Notes: generated from the letters alone by a model not told the origin. Positions 27,465 to 36,587 are shown, numbered from the stretch's first letter. The stretch: 64,000 nucleotides of DNA from Methanobacteriota archaeon (GCA_023411115.1 JAEYPF010000018.1:310001-374000); one strand, 5' to 3'. Numbers and translations are program-made.

Positions 27465-28748
27465 CTACCGTCCAAATTCGTGTTTAGTTAGAATTAGAGG
27501 ATTATTTTCAGACCTTTTAATCAGCAAAGCCCCAATTCTTCCACAGTAAATTGCTAAAACTCCTAAAATTAAAATAAATGTGAAAATAGTACTTCCATCG
27601 ATTGAAGACAGATGATTTAATTTTATTTTAGATAATATCGTTTCAGATAGGAGAAGAGCTATAAACAGGAGAGTTCCAAATATATTTCCTGTTAAAAACC
27701 AGTATTTAAATCTAGTATATTTTTTAGCTATTAAAACTGTTAAAGTCCCGCTAAGTAACATGGGGAAAATGATGCTGTTAAATATCAAGGCAAGGGTTAA
27801 TGAAATTATAACTCCTGCAATTAAACTCTTTTTATCAATTATAGTTTCTTTAAAAGTACCAATGTAGTGTTTTGCTTCTTCTAAGGACATAGTATATATG
27901 AGAGTACCTCCGCAGCTGCAATAAATAAAATCATCGGGAGTTTCTTCTTTTTGAAGATCATAATAACTATTACATTGAGGACATGCTAATACGCCGTTAT
28001 ATGCCTTTTTATTGACTAGATTAGTTATGTTACCACCAATAATTTTAAAAAGGGTTTTATATGCTATTATGACGTCTGTGGTTGTTATATACATTCTTTC
28101 TTCATCGATGGTACTGCATACTACAAGTAATTTAGCTATTCTTTTCAGTTCACGCTGGAATGAAATTTCCCTAGTTCCCACTTCATCAAAACTCTTTGCT
28201 GCAAGTAAATTATGCAGTCTGTCAAAAAATGTTTCAGTATGTTTATCTGTCCATTTAACTTCGTTGAGATTCTGGAAGAAACTATCGTTAAAGTGATCTG
28301 TGAAGTGTACATGGTCAAAGTTTTCCAGCCCTAAAATGATCTTCTCAAGGATATCACTGGAAAAAATAGCTTTAACATCTTCTTTATGTAAATACCTTCC
28401 TAGATTCATGGAATAAACCCATTCTAGAAAACGGTAAAAGTGATAGAACGAAAAATAATCAATTGAGCCTGAAAAGATATTGCCCTTTTCTGGAGTTAAG
28501 CCATTTGATACGGCCCGAGTTAGTAATGGGCTAATGGGACGTAATTCTTCATGCATGTTGGCTGTAACGCGTATTGGACTTTCCCAGTTCTTAAAAATAT
28601 AAAAGAATTTGTCGTAAACACCTGTATCTTTTAGATACTGTAGATCTGAGATAATGCCTTTCACGCCGTCGAAATCAAAACCAACCCCTAAAACCTCCAG
28701 TTCTCCTCTTATTGATCTACCGTAATTTTTATTATGTATTTGGGCCAT
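27465..28748 (-). CDS. Uncharacterised protein with zinc ribbon and C-terminal helices
   Basis: 427 residues, not recognised. Residues 1-250 are soluble and mainly helical. Residues 260-290 contain CPQCNSYYDLQKEETPDDFIYCSCG, a zinc-ribbon-like Cys2...Cys2 unit, and residues 310-415 hold about four membrane helices. The long cytoplasmic head plus ribbon plus membrane tail suggests a membrane-tethered binding or sensor protein. It converges on the DUF1697 gene. No neighbour explains it. Confidence 0.75.
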   Translation of the reverse strand: MAQIHNKNYGRSIRGELEVLGVGFDFDGVKGIISDLQYLKDTGVYDKFFYIFKNWESPIRVTANMHEELRPISPLLTRAVSNGLTPEKGNIFSGSIDYFSFYHFYRFLEWVYSMNLGRYLHKEDVKAIFSSDILEKIILGLENFDHVHFTDHFNDSFFQNLNEVKWTDKHTETFFDRLHNLLAAKSFDEVGTREISFQRELKRIAKLLVVCSTIDEERMYITTTDVIIAYKTLFKIIGGNITNLVNKKAYNGVLACPQCNSYYDLQKEETPDDFIYCSCGGTLIYTMSLEEAKHYIGTFKETIIDKKSLIAGVIISLTLALIFNSIIFPMLLSGTLTVLIAKKYTRFKYWFLTGNIFGTLLFIALLLSETILSKIKLNHLSSIDGSTIFTFILILGVLAIYCGRIGALLIKRSENNPLILTKHEFGR

Positions 28749-29064
28749 TTTTTCACTCCAAAATTAATTTTAATATTGTAATTTACAAAGAAATTAATGC
28801 ATCCATTTTTAACGATAAATAATGTTTATTTGGATTTATCGGTGTTTAAGTTAGCTTAAATCTATATTTGGGCGTAAATATTAGTTATTATATTATTAAA
28901 AGCTGTAATAATCTCGCATTGATTTTAATGCTGTTTGCAATATAAAATTAGTCATATTGTTATATAATTCAGTATTATTTGAATAAAAGTGAAAAAGAAC
29001 ACAGTACATACTGTGAATTAAATGCAATTGAGTATGTATTATTAAAAGAATCAGCAATTATAGA
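28749..29064. other. Gene-free AT-rich stretch between hypothetical gene and tRNA
   Basis: 316 bases. It contains the promoter of the minus-strand gene ending at 27465 and the tRNA 3' region with the hairpin listed separately at 29000-29015. No reading frame or structured RNA is apparent beyond that. Confidence 0.6.
29000..29015 (-). terminator. Hairpin downstream of tRNA-Arg
   Basis: CACAGTA-CA-TACTGTG is a perfect 7-base inverted repeat about 50 bases beyond the tRNA 3' end; on the minus strand it is followed by a T-rich tract. Consistent with a terminator; a regulator site is an alternative. Confidence 0.4.
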
Positions 29065-29136
29065 TGCCCTGACCGGGACTTGAACCCGGGTAATAGGATC
29101 CGCAATCCTACGTGATATCCACTACACTATCAGGGC
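29065..29136 (-). tRNA. tRNA-Arg (anticodon GCG)
   Basis: 72 bases, fully foldable: acceptor GCCCTGA/TCAGGGC, short D stem GTG/CAC, anticodon stem TAGGA/TCCTA with loop TTGCGGA giving anticodon GCG, T stem CCGGG/CCCGG with loop TTCAAGT, discriminator A. The 3' CCA is not encoded. Reads CGC and CGU codons. Confidence 0.95.
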
Positions 29137-29152
29137 AACTTTTGATTTTTTG

Positions 29153-29167
29153 AAAATATATTTAATA
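29153..29167 (-). promoter_or_regulatory. TATA box of tRNA-Arg
   Basis: On the minus strand TTAAATATATTTT lies about 24 bases before the tRNA 5' end, the expected position for the archaeal box A of a tRNA gene. Confidence 0.5.
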
Positions 29168-29230
29168 AAAAGCGATCTTTTAAATGTTTAATTTTTTTTA
29201 TATTTAAGTTTTTAATTAAGTTGAAAAATA

Positions 29231-29833
29231 TCAAGCTATGAGAATATTAAACTGAGCCCATGTGAAAAGGAAACCAGCGAAAGCACCTACAACAACTTGA
29301 GATAGTGTGTGGTGGTTAAGATGAATTCTGCTCCACATGACCATTAGAAGTGGAAATCCAAATATAAGCCCGGGATAACCGAAAATATATATCATAGCTG
29401 CTGTTGGCCCTGCAATACCCATCGAATGTACGCTGATTTTCCAGAAATATGTTATAATTATTGTAAGCAACGTGCTTGAGAAGTAGCAGAACATCAGAAC
29501 AGTGGCAACAGCAGGTGCCCCTATAGCATAAAGCATGATTACTCCAATAAGGTAGGATATGACTCCAAAAAATAAAGGAAAACCGCGTTCATTCTTATCG
29601 CTTACATCGAGATCAAGATTTTTTCTTTTTATCCACATCAAAATTGCTGTAAACGGTAAAAAAGTTGCAAAGATCAGGCAAAGCAGTGTCAGTATAAAAA
29701 AATTAATTCCACTTGTTGTAGAATAGTTCACAATAATGAAAATAGGTATGGTGACTAGTAGGGGCTGTATAATGTCTGAAATAATTTGAGCAAAGTCCTG
29801 TTTGAATTGAAAGCCAGAATTAATGAGTTTCAT
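29231..29833 (-). CDS. PAP2-like membrane protein (paralogue 1)
   Basis: 200 residues, six helices. The second half resembles PAP2 phosphatases: HSMG at 136-139 in place of PSGH, and SRIHLNHHTLSQVVVG at 168-183 for SRx5Hx3DVxxG, with Gln instead of the Asp that activates the catalytic His. Activity on lipid pyrophosphates is therefore uncertain. It is clearly related to the gene at 35803-36426; the two lie on either side of the methanol genes. Helix 4 in both carries the shared MFCYFS segment. Confidence 0.75.
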   Translation of the reverse strand: MKLINSGFQFKQDFAQIISDIIQPLLVTIPIFIIVNYSTTSGINFFILTLLCLIFATFLPFTAILMWIKRKNLDLDVSDKNERGFPLFFGVISYLIGVIMLYAIGAPAVATVLMFCYFSSTLLTIIITYFWKISVHSMGIAGPTAAMIYIFGYPGLIFGFPLLMVMWSRIHLNHHTLSQVVVGAFAGFLFTWAQFNILIA

Positions 29834-29956
29834 CCTGCACCTTTTTAAAGCTATGTTTATTGGTTTAAAACCTCACTGTATTAAATTTACGATTTTTTAA
29901 TTATTAACTGCTTACTGATCACTGAAAGTATTTCTATTAAGTTATTCTTGAATATT

Positions 29957-31585
29957 CTAAGATGCGTCAAGTTCTTTTTTGGTAAGGAATTTTCCATACT
30001 TGAATACTTTTTCAGGACAGGAAAGTTCACATCTAAGGCATGCCATACCGCTGCAGAGATCGGTTTTAACTTTAGCAACTCCATTTTCCATCACTATTGC
30101 GTTTTCAGGACAGTTTTTCATACATGTCATGCAGTTCGTACATCCTTCAAACTCTGCTTTTAATGTGGAACCAATTTTAATAATTCTTAAACCTTTCTTA
30201 CCCAGTTCAGGTATATCTTTCTCGAAAATTCTGTGTATAACGGGGTTAGAAACTTTAGGGGGAATTTTCTGAAACCCATATCTATTTAACCAGTCATTGT
30301 ACATCCAGAAAGGCATACCCTGTTCGCTCATAGACAGTTCCAGTGAATATATTTTTTCAAAAGTTTTAGATGTGGCAAGTGTTATGTGTTTGCCGCGCAT
30401 TTCATCTGCTATTACCTGTAATTTATCAAGTAAATCAGGATCTAAAACTATATCTCTTGCCATTGCAAGTGAAGTGTTCCCTATTTGATAAATTTCTTTT
30501 GATGATGGTGGAATCTGCCCTACATCCAGTGATTTTCCAGGATCTACATAAAAACCTGAAGCCCCTGCCATGTATGTAGCATCAATTTCGTCCAGAAAAA
30601 TATCAGCTTCTTCTGCAAGCGTTAAATGGGCGGCTCTGAAAGCCCCCAGAGCTTTACCAATATTTTCGATGTCTCCTTCTGTAAGATAGATATCCTCCTG
30701 TAAATGGATTTTATGATCTCCGCTTTTTATTTTAGGAAGTGAAATGAGGCCTGTATCTAATCCAAGACTATAAGCAGCAATTACTCCTGTTCCAGTTATT
30801 CCTATGGCTTTTTCATTTATTTCTCCTTTCTGGATAGGTTTTCCACTTGTGGGATCAACGATGTCTCCATCAAGTGCTTTAAGATTTTCATCCAGGATGC
30901 GAGTTTTCCATCCACTATCTGTAAGTTCCAGATCACAAATAGTTCCGGGAGAAGCAAGTCTGCCTTTTTCGATCATCTGTCCTTCTATTGCTGGCCCTGC
31001 TGCTGCAGAGCATGAATAAACCTCTCCATCTATTACAAGGCCTATCTCGGCATTGGTTCCAAAATCAGAAACTAAATATATTCCTTTTTTTTCTAAAACT
31101 CCTGACTTAAAAAGCATAGCAAGAGCATCTGCACCAATTTCATGTTTTATGGCAGGAGGTATGAATATCTGGGCTTTTTCAGATATTTCAAGCCCAATCT
31201 CTTCTGGCGACACGACAGTTGCATTTCTTGGGGGTGGAGTCACCTGCAATCGCTCGAGTGCATGTTCACCCCAGTAGGCCAGGTCTCTGATCTCTATATT
31301 GTGGAAAATGGACAGCTGTATTGGATTTCCACAGACTGCTACTTTTTCTACTTCTTCAAGATTTATGTCCAGACTGTTTATCACCTTATTTACAGCCTCT
31401 ATAAGGAGGTTATGTGCAGTTTCTCTACCTACAGTTATGGCAAAATGAAGGTGATCAACTACATTAGCGCCGGGCAACGGGTGTCTGAGTGTAATTGCTG
31501 TAGAAATAACCTCGCTAGTGCCTAAATCTAGGGCTTGTGCCCTAATACCGCTGGTTCCTATATCTATTGCTGTTCCATATCTCAT
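29957..31585 (-). CDS. Corrinoid protein reductive activase (RamA/MAP-like)
   Basis: 542 residues. An ASKHA ATPase part begins with AIDIGTSGIRAQALDLGT (about 6-23) and continues to near 470; the C-terminus is a dicluster ferredoxin with CTNCMTCMKNCP near 489 and CSGMACLRCELSCP near 514. RamA-type proteins use ATP to return inactive Co(II) corrinoid to Co(I) in methyltransferases. Placed 80 bases downstream of mtaC on the same strand, so its target here is most likely MtaC. The closest functional match is the methanol activation protein; the symbol is left blank because I cannot tell the subfamilies apart. Confidence 0.88.
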   Translation of the reverse strand: MRYGTAIDIGTSGIRAQALDLGTSEVISTAITLRHPLPGANVVDHLHFAITVGRETAHNLLIEAVNKVINSLDINLEEVEKVAVCGNPIQLSIFHNIEIRDLAYWGEHALERLQVTPPPRNATVVSPEEIGLEISEKAQIFIPPAIKHEIGADALAMLFKSGVLEKKGIYLVSDFGTNAEIGLVIDGEVYSCSAAAGPAIEGQMIEKGRLASPGTICDLELTDSGWKTRILDENLKALDGDIVDPTSGKPIQKGEINEKAIGITGTGVIAAYSLGLDTGLISLPKIKSGDHKIHLQEDIYLTEGDIENIGKALGAFRAAHLTLAEEADIFLDEIDATYMAGASGFYVDPGKSLDVGQIPPSSKEIYQIGNTSLAMARDIVLDPDLLDKLQVIADEMRGKHITLATSKTFEKIYSLELSMSEQGMPFWMYNDWLNRYGFQKIPPKVSNPVIHRIFEKDIPELGKKGLRIIKIGSTLKAEFEGCTNCMTCMKNCPENAIVMENGVAKVKTDLCSGMACLRCELSCPEKVFKYGKFLTKKELDAS

Positions 31586-31665
31586 TTAGGGATTGCTCCA
31601 ACTGTTTAATTATTTGATGTATGAAAATATTAAAAAATAAAAAATAGTTTAAGTTAAATATTGAT

Positions 31666-32493
31666 TCAATCGTATTCAGGAACGAATTCTCCAACAATCT
31701 CTGAATATTCTTTTCTAATCTCTTTCCAGGTTTTTTTGTCTTTAACTATGCTGTCAGCTATTTTAGGAGTATGGTAAGCTTCGACTCCATAGACGCTCAT
31801 GGGGAATGATTCAACGAAATCTCTTCTTACGGAACCACCGCCGCATCCAATGGCCGGAACTTCAAGGCCGCTTTTTTGCATCTCTTCAACGACTCTTGGA
31901 AAAGCGGTCATTGTAGTGGTCATCAAAGCGGTACCGGTCATGAATATGGGTTTATACTCTTTTACAGCATCAACAACTTCTTCTACAGGTACATCTCTAC
32001 CTAGATCTATTGCTTCAAATCCTCCGGCTCTTAAGAACATTACTACAAGGTTTTTACCTATATCATGTGGGTCCCCTTCAGCTACAAAGGAAACTACAGT
32101 TCCTTTAGTTTCACTTTTATGTCCAAGGGCTTTTTCACTTTCCTTTAAACCTTCCATCATGGCGTCTCCAGATAACATCAAATCTGGCAGAAAGTAAAAA
32201 CCTTTTGTATAAAGAGCATTTACAGCATCCATTCCTTTCATTAAGCCATTGTTAATGACATCGATTGGAGATATGCCTTCATCTAATCCTTGCTGCACAT
32301 TATGGAGTGCTTCATCTAGATCTCCATGGAGCACGCCCATTGCAATGGATCGGTATGGTTCATCTTTAGGAAGGATATTTTGCACATCAGGGTCATTTTC
32401 AGGTGTTATGGCTGGTCCTTCAAGCTCTACGTTATATCTGATAGCTACAAAGGTTTGATCCATTTTGGATTCTAATTCTTCCATATTACTCAT
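31666..32493 (-). CDS. mtaC: Methanol corrinoid protein
   Basis: 275 residues. Helical cap domain at about 45-125 and a Rossmann-like cobalamin domain with DPHDIG at 141-146 (His143 is the lower cobalt ligand) and IGCGGGS near 220. Carries the methyl group from methanol, bound to cobalt, between MtaB and MtaA. Only nine bases separate it from mtaB, so they are cotranscribed. The N-terminal 40 residues are longer than in many corrinoid proteins and have no obvious motif. Confidence 0.94.
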   Translation of the reverse strand: MSNMEELESKMDQTFVAIRYNVELEGPAITPENDPDVQNILPKDEPYRSIAMGVLHGDLDEALHNVQQGLDEGISPIDVINNGLMKGMDAVNALYTKGFYFLPDLMLSGDAMMEGLKESEKALGHKSETKGTVVSFVAEGDPHDIGKNLVVMFLRAGGFEAIDLGRDVPVEEVVDAVKEYKPIFMTGTALMTTTMTAFPRVVEEMQKSGLEVPAIGCGGGSVRRDFVESFPMSVYGVEAYHTPKIADSIVKDKKTWKEIRKEYSEIVGEFVPEYD

Positions 32494-32502
32494 CTTTACA
32501 CC

Positions 32503-33888
32503 TCAAAGTTCATAATTTTTAGGGTTAAATTCAGGTATTTTCCTTGAATATGCCCTTATACATTCATCAGTGAACTGGTCAATGTCCATTGGTAGATTTT
32601 CAAGGATTTTAAGCGAGTTATCAAGGGAATCCCTTTCAAATCGAGTTAGATATAATTTGTTGGCATCCACTGCTTCGTTTATTATTTTTCCAACCTCAAG
32701 GGCAGCTGCCCTTGCACGTAGATAGGGGTCTTTACCATAGTTTACTATGGCTTCACCTATTCTATGGGCGTTATCATAAGCCAGTATCAAAGATTGTGGA
32801 TCTCTGTACTTATCTGTGAGTGTGTAAAGATCTCTAAGTAGTTCTTCCTGCCCTGTTTGAAGAGCTGTATTCATAAGGGCGGATTCATATCCTGTGGCCT
32901 GCAGCCATACTTCAGGGGTTGTACCTCCCATCTCTTGTCTGTGATAAACTGATTCATTACTCCATACATCTGCAACTGCACAGGTCAGGTTTCCCATCAG
33001 ATCTGAATGGGCACAAACAGCATTTTTACCTTCCATGGCTATTGGAACACCGCTTATTGCTTTTACAATAGGGTTTTCATATCCACAGTCTTTTAGAGGA
33101 CCAAGTGCACCACATTCAACTGCTACAAGGCTCCTTGCTGCACCCATACCCCTTGCCAATGCGGCCATTGAATGGGAGACATCTTTATCCAGTAATCCTC
33201 CCGCCATGAACATTGCTGTATTTGCCTGGGCACAATCTGTATCCCCACCAGGCCTGCAATCGTATTTTTTGCATATATTCACTATTCTTTTCCACATATA
33301 CTCCATGTCTATACTTCCCAGAACACCTATTCCGAAAAGTATAGCCCTTGGGTCTCCCCTTGAAATTCCATAATCTGAAAGTGCTTTTCCTCCCATTGAT
33401 TCTATACAAAGGTCTGATGCACCATTTGAAGCACATGCCTCTAGGGTTTCTTCAATGGCATTATCATAATCTGAGCCTCGCAGTCCAGGACCTCTTTCTT
33501 CGATCCTTATGTCTGCAGGGGTTTGTCTAAGGGATACTCTAATTCCGTATTCATCGTAGTATCTTTCTAAAACCTCAACCTGGGCTTTTGTAGTTTCTGC
33601 TGCCCATTCTGGATTGTTTGTCTGCTGGGAAACGTGTTCTTGCTCTAACATGAATGCAGGCAGTCCTATTGCCACGGCCCTTTCACAGGTACTTTGTGCT
33701 ATATTTCTGCATTCTGCTATCATTCTTTCTTCAGATGTCTCTGAACCTTCTACAGGAGCGACTTTTACTTCAGGTACTACGTAACCTGCACCAAATTGTA
33801 TGTTCCAGCGTTGGCTCACTGGAAATTTAGCACGGCCGAAAACCATTTCTTCGGGTTTTTTATACACCATTCTGGTAAATCGTTTCAC
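32503..33888 (-). CDS. mtaB: Methanol:cobalamin methyltransferase subunit
   Basis: 461 residues from the GTG at 33888. Zinc-site residues Glu163 (LCIESM), Cys219 (DTDCAQ) and Cys259 (AVECGA) are present at the places known from Methanosarcina MtaB. It activates methanol and methylates MtaC. I chose the third of three in-frame GTGs (33888) because GGTGA lies at normal distance from it; the upstream ones at 33900 and 33897 would overlap that ribosome site. First gene of the mtaB-mtaC-activase unit. Confidence 0.94.
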   Translation of the reverse strand: MKRFTRMVYKKPEEMVFGRAKFPVSQRWNIQFGAGYVVPEVKVAPVEGSETSEERMIAECRNIAQSTCERAVAIGLPAFMLEQEHVSQQTNNPEWAAETTKAQVEVLERYYDEYGIRVSLRQTPADIRIEERGPGLRGSDYDNAIEETLEACASNGASDLCIESMGGKALSDYGISRGDPRAILFGIGVLGSIDMEYMWKRIVNICKKYDCRPGGDTDCAQANTAMFMAGGLLDKDVSHSMAALARGMGAARSLVAVECGALGPLKDCGYENPIVKAISGVPIAMEGKNAVCAHSDLMGNLTCAVADVWSNESVYHRQEMGGTTPEVWLQATGYESALMNTALQTGQEELLRDLYTLTDKYRDPQSLILAYDNAHRIGEAIVNYGKDPYLRARAAALEVGKIINEAVDANKLYLTRFERDSLDNSLKILENLPMDIDQFTDECIRAYSRKIPEFNPKNYEL

Positions 33889-33913
33889 GTTTTTCACCAC
33901 TAATTATTCATAT

Positions 33914-33960
33914 AAAATCACTTCATACTATTATATGGATTTCAAATTGTTTAAATTTTT
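33914..33960 (-). promoter_or_regulatory. mtaB promoter block shared with mtaA
   Basis: On the minus strand: AAAAATTTAAACA (TATA) followed by an AAAT, ATAATA and AGTGATTTT sequence closely matching the region before mtaA (35694-35738). The central TTTAAA is palindromic and could also serve the plus-strand gene at 34023. Confidence 0.5.
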
Positions 33961-34022
33961 GGAACTGATACAGAAATCAAAATTTGCAGAATTAGTAAAT
34001 ATAATGAGTTCACTACAAGGAT

Positions 34023-34592
34023 ATGGAAAAAATGACGGTTAAAAGTGCAGTAGAAACAATAAAAAAGCTAAAAGGAGTTCTGGACGTACGGGAGCTTTCA
34101 AATGAAGATAGAAAAGCTCTACTTGAAATTGAATCGGATAGAAAAGAAGATATGATACCTGTTATTAATGAAGGACTGGAAGAATGCATGAAAAAGGAAT
34201 TCTATTTGATTGTCCTTAAGAATGAAGAATTTCGCAGTCCTCCTATACCTACTGTACTTCTTGTTACAGATAAAGGCAGAATACTGGGACAAGAGTTAAT
34301 TTCTCCAGAAGAAAAGGAAAAATATCAAAATAGAAAAGATGCATATTTCTTAAGCTCTGAATTCGTCATTTTTAAACCGGATAAAGCGACAAGAAGCATG
34401 CAAAAAGAAAAAGAATTCTTTATTTTACCTTCGATACCATTTCCTGAATTAGATGATGTTGAAGGAATAGTAGACGTGGTATCCTGCAGCCCTTCAACAA
34501 AAGGCGACTCATATCTTAAGGATAGATATGGTTATCCTCAGGATCCCCATCTTGCCACTATACTTGTTGGGTTTTCAATTATAACCAAATAA
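34023..34592 (+). CDS. Uncharacterised protein within methanol cluster
   Basis: 189 residues, soluble, acidic-basic mixed, not recognised. The first half is helical (KSAVETIKKLKGVLDVREL near 5-23) and the second half beta-rich, ending PHLATILVGFSIITK. No Cys cluster or membrane segment; the sequence TVLLVTDKGRILGQELISPEE near 75-95 is strand-like. AAGG is only two bases before the ATG at 34023, so the ATG at 34032 may be the real start. Divergent from mtaB and convergent with mtaA, which suggests a link to methanol use, but that is inference from position only. Confidence 0.7.
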   Translation: MEKMTVKSAVETIKKLKGVLDVRELSNEDRKALLEIESDRKEDMIPVINEGLEECMKKEFYLIVLKNEEFRSPPIPTVLLVTDKGRILGQELISPEEKEKYQNRKDAYFLSSEFVIFKPDKATRSMQKEKEFFILPSIPFPELDDVEGIVDVVSCSPSTKGDSYLKDRYGYPQDPHLATILVGFSIITK

Positions 34593-34628
34593 TATAATAA
34601 ATGGGTAGCTTGAGCTTTAAATCATAAA

Positions 34629-35693
34629 TTAAATACCATAAAACTCATTTCTTGCTTCGACCATTGCCTTAATATTTTCAAGTGGAGATCTGGGAGCTAA
34701 ACCACAACTTGGAGCTAGTATATCTACACCTGCTTCCAGCACGTTTTTAACTTCTTCTTTAACCTGTTCAGGTGATCTCATGAAAAGAGTCTGGTTTGTT
34801 GAGATATTTCCCACGAGTTTAGGAGTTTTATCTCCACCCCCCATGCTCACTTTTCTTCCACCAACCATTATGGTCTTTCCTCCACCTTTAATTTCTTCCT
34901 TTGCCCTTGTTATATCTACTTTTTCTTCCACACTGAGCCCATCAAAGCCTGAAGTAGCCATATCTCTTATTATAGGTTCTGTAGATCCACATATGTGGAG
35001 AACTTTCTTTGTACTTATTTCCATTGATAAATCCTCTAGTCTTGGTTTAACCATATTTTTGAACTGTAGAGGATCTATAAGGTCTGGAGCGGATGTTGGA
35101 TCTGCTACACATATAACATCTGGATTTACTTCTGAAATAGCGTTTGCATACTGGATAGATGCCTCAAGAACTTCGTCTAGTGTTGATTCAACTTCATAGG
35201 GCTTACTTCTCATATACCTTACGAGTTTCTCAATTCCCAGTAATTGACCTGCAAGGGTTAATGGACCGGTCATACCAACGATAATTGGAAGATCATCCCC
35301 ATAAGTGTCCTTTAATTTTTCCACAGCTTCCAGAACAACTGGGATTCTGCCCCTATCTATAAAATCATCAGGTACCCTGATATCGCTGCTGCTTTCAAAG
35401 GGACTTTTAGTGACCTGGGGAGTTCTATCCTCGCTACCAAGGTCTACTCTGCATCCCATAGCATCAGCTTCCACTGTAAGGTCAAATGGAACTCTTGCAC
35501 ATTCCAATCCCGCTAGTTCATAGAGTGAACTTCCAAGGGCAGCCATTTTTGCAGCATCTGTATGTGCCTCTGGCCAGAAAGAATCTGTTTTTTCCATTGC
35601 TTCAACGATACCTACCTGGGTAACGCTGATTACTGGAGTTATTTCCACGTCTTCTCCTGAAAGTGAATTAATTAAATTTTCTTTTAGATTCAT
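34629..35693 (-). CDS. mtaA: Methylcobamide:CoM methyltransferase, methanol-type
   Basis: 354 residues of the uroporphyrinogen-decarboxylase fold. Zinc ligands His233 and Cys235 (LHICGS) and Cys330 (APSCGLAP) are in place. Moves the methyl group from MtaC to coenzyme M, giving methyl-CoM. The GTG three codons upstream overlaps the GTGAT ribosome site, so the ATG at 35693 is preferred. Compared with remembered Methanosarcina MtaA, a glycine-rich insert of about 20 residues is present at 270-290. MtbA-type activity cannot be excluded, but mtaBC beside it decides the call. Confidence 0.92.
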   Translation of the reverse strand: MNLKENLINSLSGEDVEITPVISVTQVGIVEAMEKTDSFWPEAHTDAAKMAALGSSLYELAGLECARVPFDLTVEADAMGCRVDLGSEDRTPQVTKSPFESSSDIRVPDDFIDRGRIPVVLEAVEKLKDTYGDDLPIIVGMTGPLTLAGQLLGIEKLVRYMRSKPYEVESTLDEVLEASIQYANAISEVNPDVICVADPTSAPDLIDPLQFKNMVKPRLEDLSMEISTKKVLHICGSTEPIIRDMATSGFDGLSVEEKVDITRAKEEIKGGGKTIMVGGRKVSMGGGDKTPKLVGNISTNQTLFMRSPEQVKEEVKNVLEAGVDILAPSCGLAPRSPLENIKAMVEARNEFYGI

Positions 35694-35738
35694 AAAAATC
35701 ACTGTAATTATTATGTCATTTGAAGTGTTTAAATTTTT
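35694..35738 (-). promoter_or_regulatory. mtaA promoter block shared with mtaB
   Basis: On the minus strand AAAAATTTAAACAC (TATA) is followed by TTCAAATGACATAATAATT and AGTGATTTTT directly before the ATG. The match with the mtaB promoter extends well beyond the TATA box. The leader would be only about 13 bases. Confidence 0.5.
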
Positions 35739-35802
35739 AGTAGTAATTATAAAATCAGTTAAATTGAAGTTTAATAGTTTAGTTAGGGAATATAATCCAT
35801 TA

Positions 35803-36426
35803 TCAGGAATAATTAACGAAAAAATGTATCTGTAAAATTGTTAATATAAATCCAAGTAATGCCCCAGTTATTACCTGCCCTACAGTATGCCTTTTTAAAT
35901 AAACTCTACTCCACATTACTACTGGAATAATTAAAGCAAATATGGCTCCAACCGGTCCAAAAACATAAATTAACGCTGTTGTAGGTCCTGCAACCCCCAT
36001 TGCATGAATGCTGATTTTCCAGTAAAGATTTATAAAAAATACAATCAAGGTGTTTGAAAAATAACAGAACATCAAAATAGTGGTTATAATAGGGGCGTTC
36101 ATAGTATATAGGACAGCTGCACCTATGAAATAGGATAAAATTACCATTATAAGGGGATAATTTCGGTCCTTCCTTTCAGGAATATCGATATCCATTCGCT
36201 GGCCATGATTTCGTCTGCCTTTTATCCATAGATATACAAGTAAAACAGGTAATATGCCTGCAAAAAAGGCACACACAGTGGTCACAACTATAAAATCATG
36301 GAAATTCAGGAAGAAGTAGTTGAGTATTGCAAATGCGGGGATTGAAATTACAGGAGCATATGCAATATATGAGATGAACTCTGCAAATTGTTTTTTAAAG
36401 TCATCTTTGATGAAATAGTCTGTCAT
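35803..36426 (-). CDS. PAP2-like membrane protein (paralogue 2)
   Basis: 207 residues, six helices, same design as the protein at 29231-29833: HAMG at 141-144 and SRVYLKRHTVGQVITG at 173-188, again with Gln where PAP2 enzymes have Asp. Both also share a TILMFCYFS-like helix. The upstream region carries AATTTAAACACTT, as before mtaA, so it may be expressed with the methanol genes. Function unknown; lipid-phosphate processing or a non-enzymatic membrane role are both open. Confidence 0.75.
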   Translation of the reverse strand: MTDYFIKDDFKKQFAEFISYIAYAPVISIPAFAILNYFFLNFHDFIVVTTVCAFFAGILPVLLVYLWIKGRRNHGQRMDIDIPERKDRNYPLIMVILSYFIGAAVLYTMNAPIITTILMFCYFSNTLIVFFINLYWKISIHAMGVAGPTTALIYVFGPVGAIFALIIPVVMWSRVYLKRHTVGQVITGALLGFILTILQIHFFVNYS

Positions 36427-36587
36427 AGAATTACCTTGATAGAATAAGTGTTTAAATTCATGAAATAATAGGTTTGAATATTTGATTTTGATTCTTATTA
36501 TATAAAAAGTTACATGTACTGGCTGTATTTTCTAAACATTAGATGATTTATTGATTCAGATAGTGTACAATTTAATTGTTAGATAAG

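Noticed and set aside
29887..30084. 65-residue minus-strand frame after the corrinoid activase
   Set aside because: Mostly overlaps the ferredoxin end of the activase in another frame and lacks a ribosome site.
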